Below are positions 12,373 to 12,431 of a stretch of 12,431 nucleotides of DNA, one piece after another (the first letter of the stretch is position 1; the number at the start of each line of letters is the position of its first letter). A model generated the notes under the pieces. The model ran no database searches, was not told the origin of the DNA, and saw only the letters and a list, made by a program, of their open reading frames with translations. Source of the stretch: CAJQGY01 sp964523375 (lineage in GTDB: Bacteria; Pseudomonadota; Gammaproteobacteria; Magnimaribacterales; D2472); the NCBI GenBank assembly GCA_964523375.1, contig CAZFYG010000020.1, positions 1 through 12,431 of the forward strand. The letters are read 5' to 3'. Position numbers and translations under genes: made by a program.

Positions 12373-12431
12373 TGGTGCCCTCTGCAGGAATCGAACCTGC
12401 AACTAATCCTTAGGAGGGATCTGTTATATCC
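12373..12431 (-). tRNA. argW: tRNA-Arg(CCU), decoding AGG (5' part beyond window edge)
   Basis: The minus strand shows the 3' 59 bases of a tRNA. It has an anticodon stem GATCC/GGATT around the loop CTCCTAA (anticodon CCT; AGG on the plus strand at 12412-12414), the T arm GCAGG-TTCGATT-CCTGC, the acceptor strand AGAGGGC, discriminator A and an encoded CCA (12375-12373). By memory it closely resembles E. coli argW, including GGATATAAC in the D arm and TTGCAGGTTCGATTCCTGCAG-like T arm. The 5' acceptor strand and part of the D arm lie outside the window. Confidence 0.95.

Noticed and set aside
198..12431. Window bounded by tRNA-Ser(GCU) and tRNA-Arg(CCU), both common integration sites, as a possible genomic island
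   Set aside because: No integrase, direct repeat of a tRNA 3' end or foreign base composition is seen, and the content is largely housekeeping and metabolic genes.

Overview
The window is AT-rich, gene-dense bacterial DNA. It holds two tRNA genes at its edges, eleven complete protein genes and the last codons of a twelfth. Both tRNA genes carry an encoded CCA, the tRNA-Arg(CCU) closely resembles gammaproteobacterial argW, and one gene is a clear GloC/YcbL. Together with very short intergenic gaps and low GC this suggests a streamlined marine gammaproteobacterium of the SAR86 kind. The lineage call is inference; no marker gene in the window fixes it.

Layout. Bases 1-132 are the 3' end of a probable HNH/DUF1524-type nuclease. 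A striking palindromic element and tRNA-Ser(GCU) follow, then a MetF-like (methylenetetrahydrofolate reductase superfamily) gene and a lipoprotein with two copies of one domain. A strong bidirectional terminator separates these from a citrulline hydrolase (ctlX, minus strand). ctlX diverges across 42 bp from ornithine aminotransferase (rocD), and rocD leads a tight cluster with an unrecognised 149-residue protein and a minimal alkyltransferase. A large exported metzincin-type protease (minus strand) converges on that cluster with overlapping stop codons and diverges from an SDR oxidoreductase. The SDR gene converges, 2 bp apart, on gloC (minus). gloC diverges from folE, which is followed by a maf-type pyrophosphatase and cysS. 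The window closes with an exported NTF2/SnoaL-like protein, a terminator and a partial tRNA-Arg(CCU) on the minus strand.

How the genes work together. CtlX turns citrulline into ornithine, and RocD turns ornithine into glutamate-5-semialdehyde, so the divergent pair reads as a short citrulline-to-glutamate catabolic route. The folE-maf-cysS cluster is housekeeping (folate precursor, nucleotide sanitation, tRNA charging). The lipoprotein, the protease and the NTF2-like protein are the exported products.

Most notable signals: (1) three unrelated genes share exactly TANAAT-N6-ATG, which places the transcription start on the start codon (leaderless mRNA), while the three exported proteins and folE have clear Shine-Dalgarno sites; (2) an ornithine aminotransferase with a CX3CXCX4C cluster not expected in the family; (3) a lipoprotein made of a duplicated domain with matched cysteine pairs; (4) two copies of a 10-bp perfect palindrome abutting the tRNA-Ser -10 box. 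I did not find mobile elements, CRISPR arrays or a defence system, and no gene-free stretch exceeds 300 bases.
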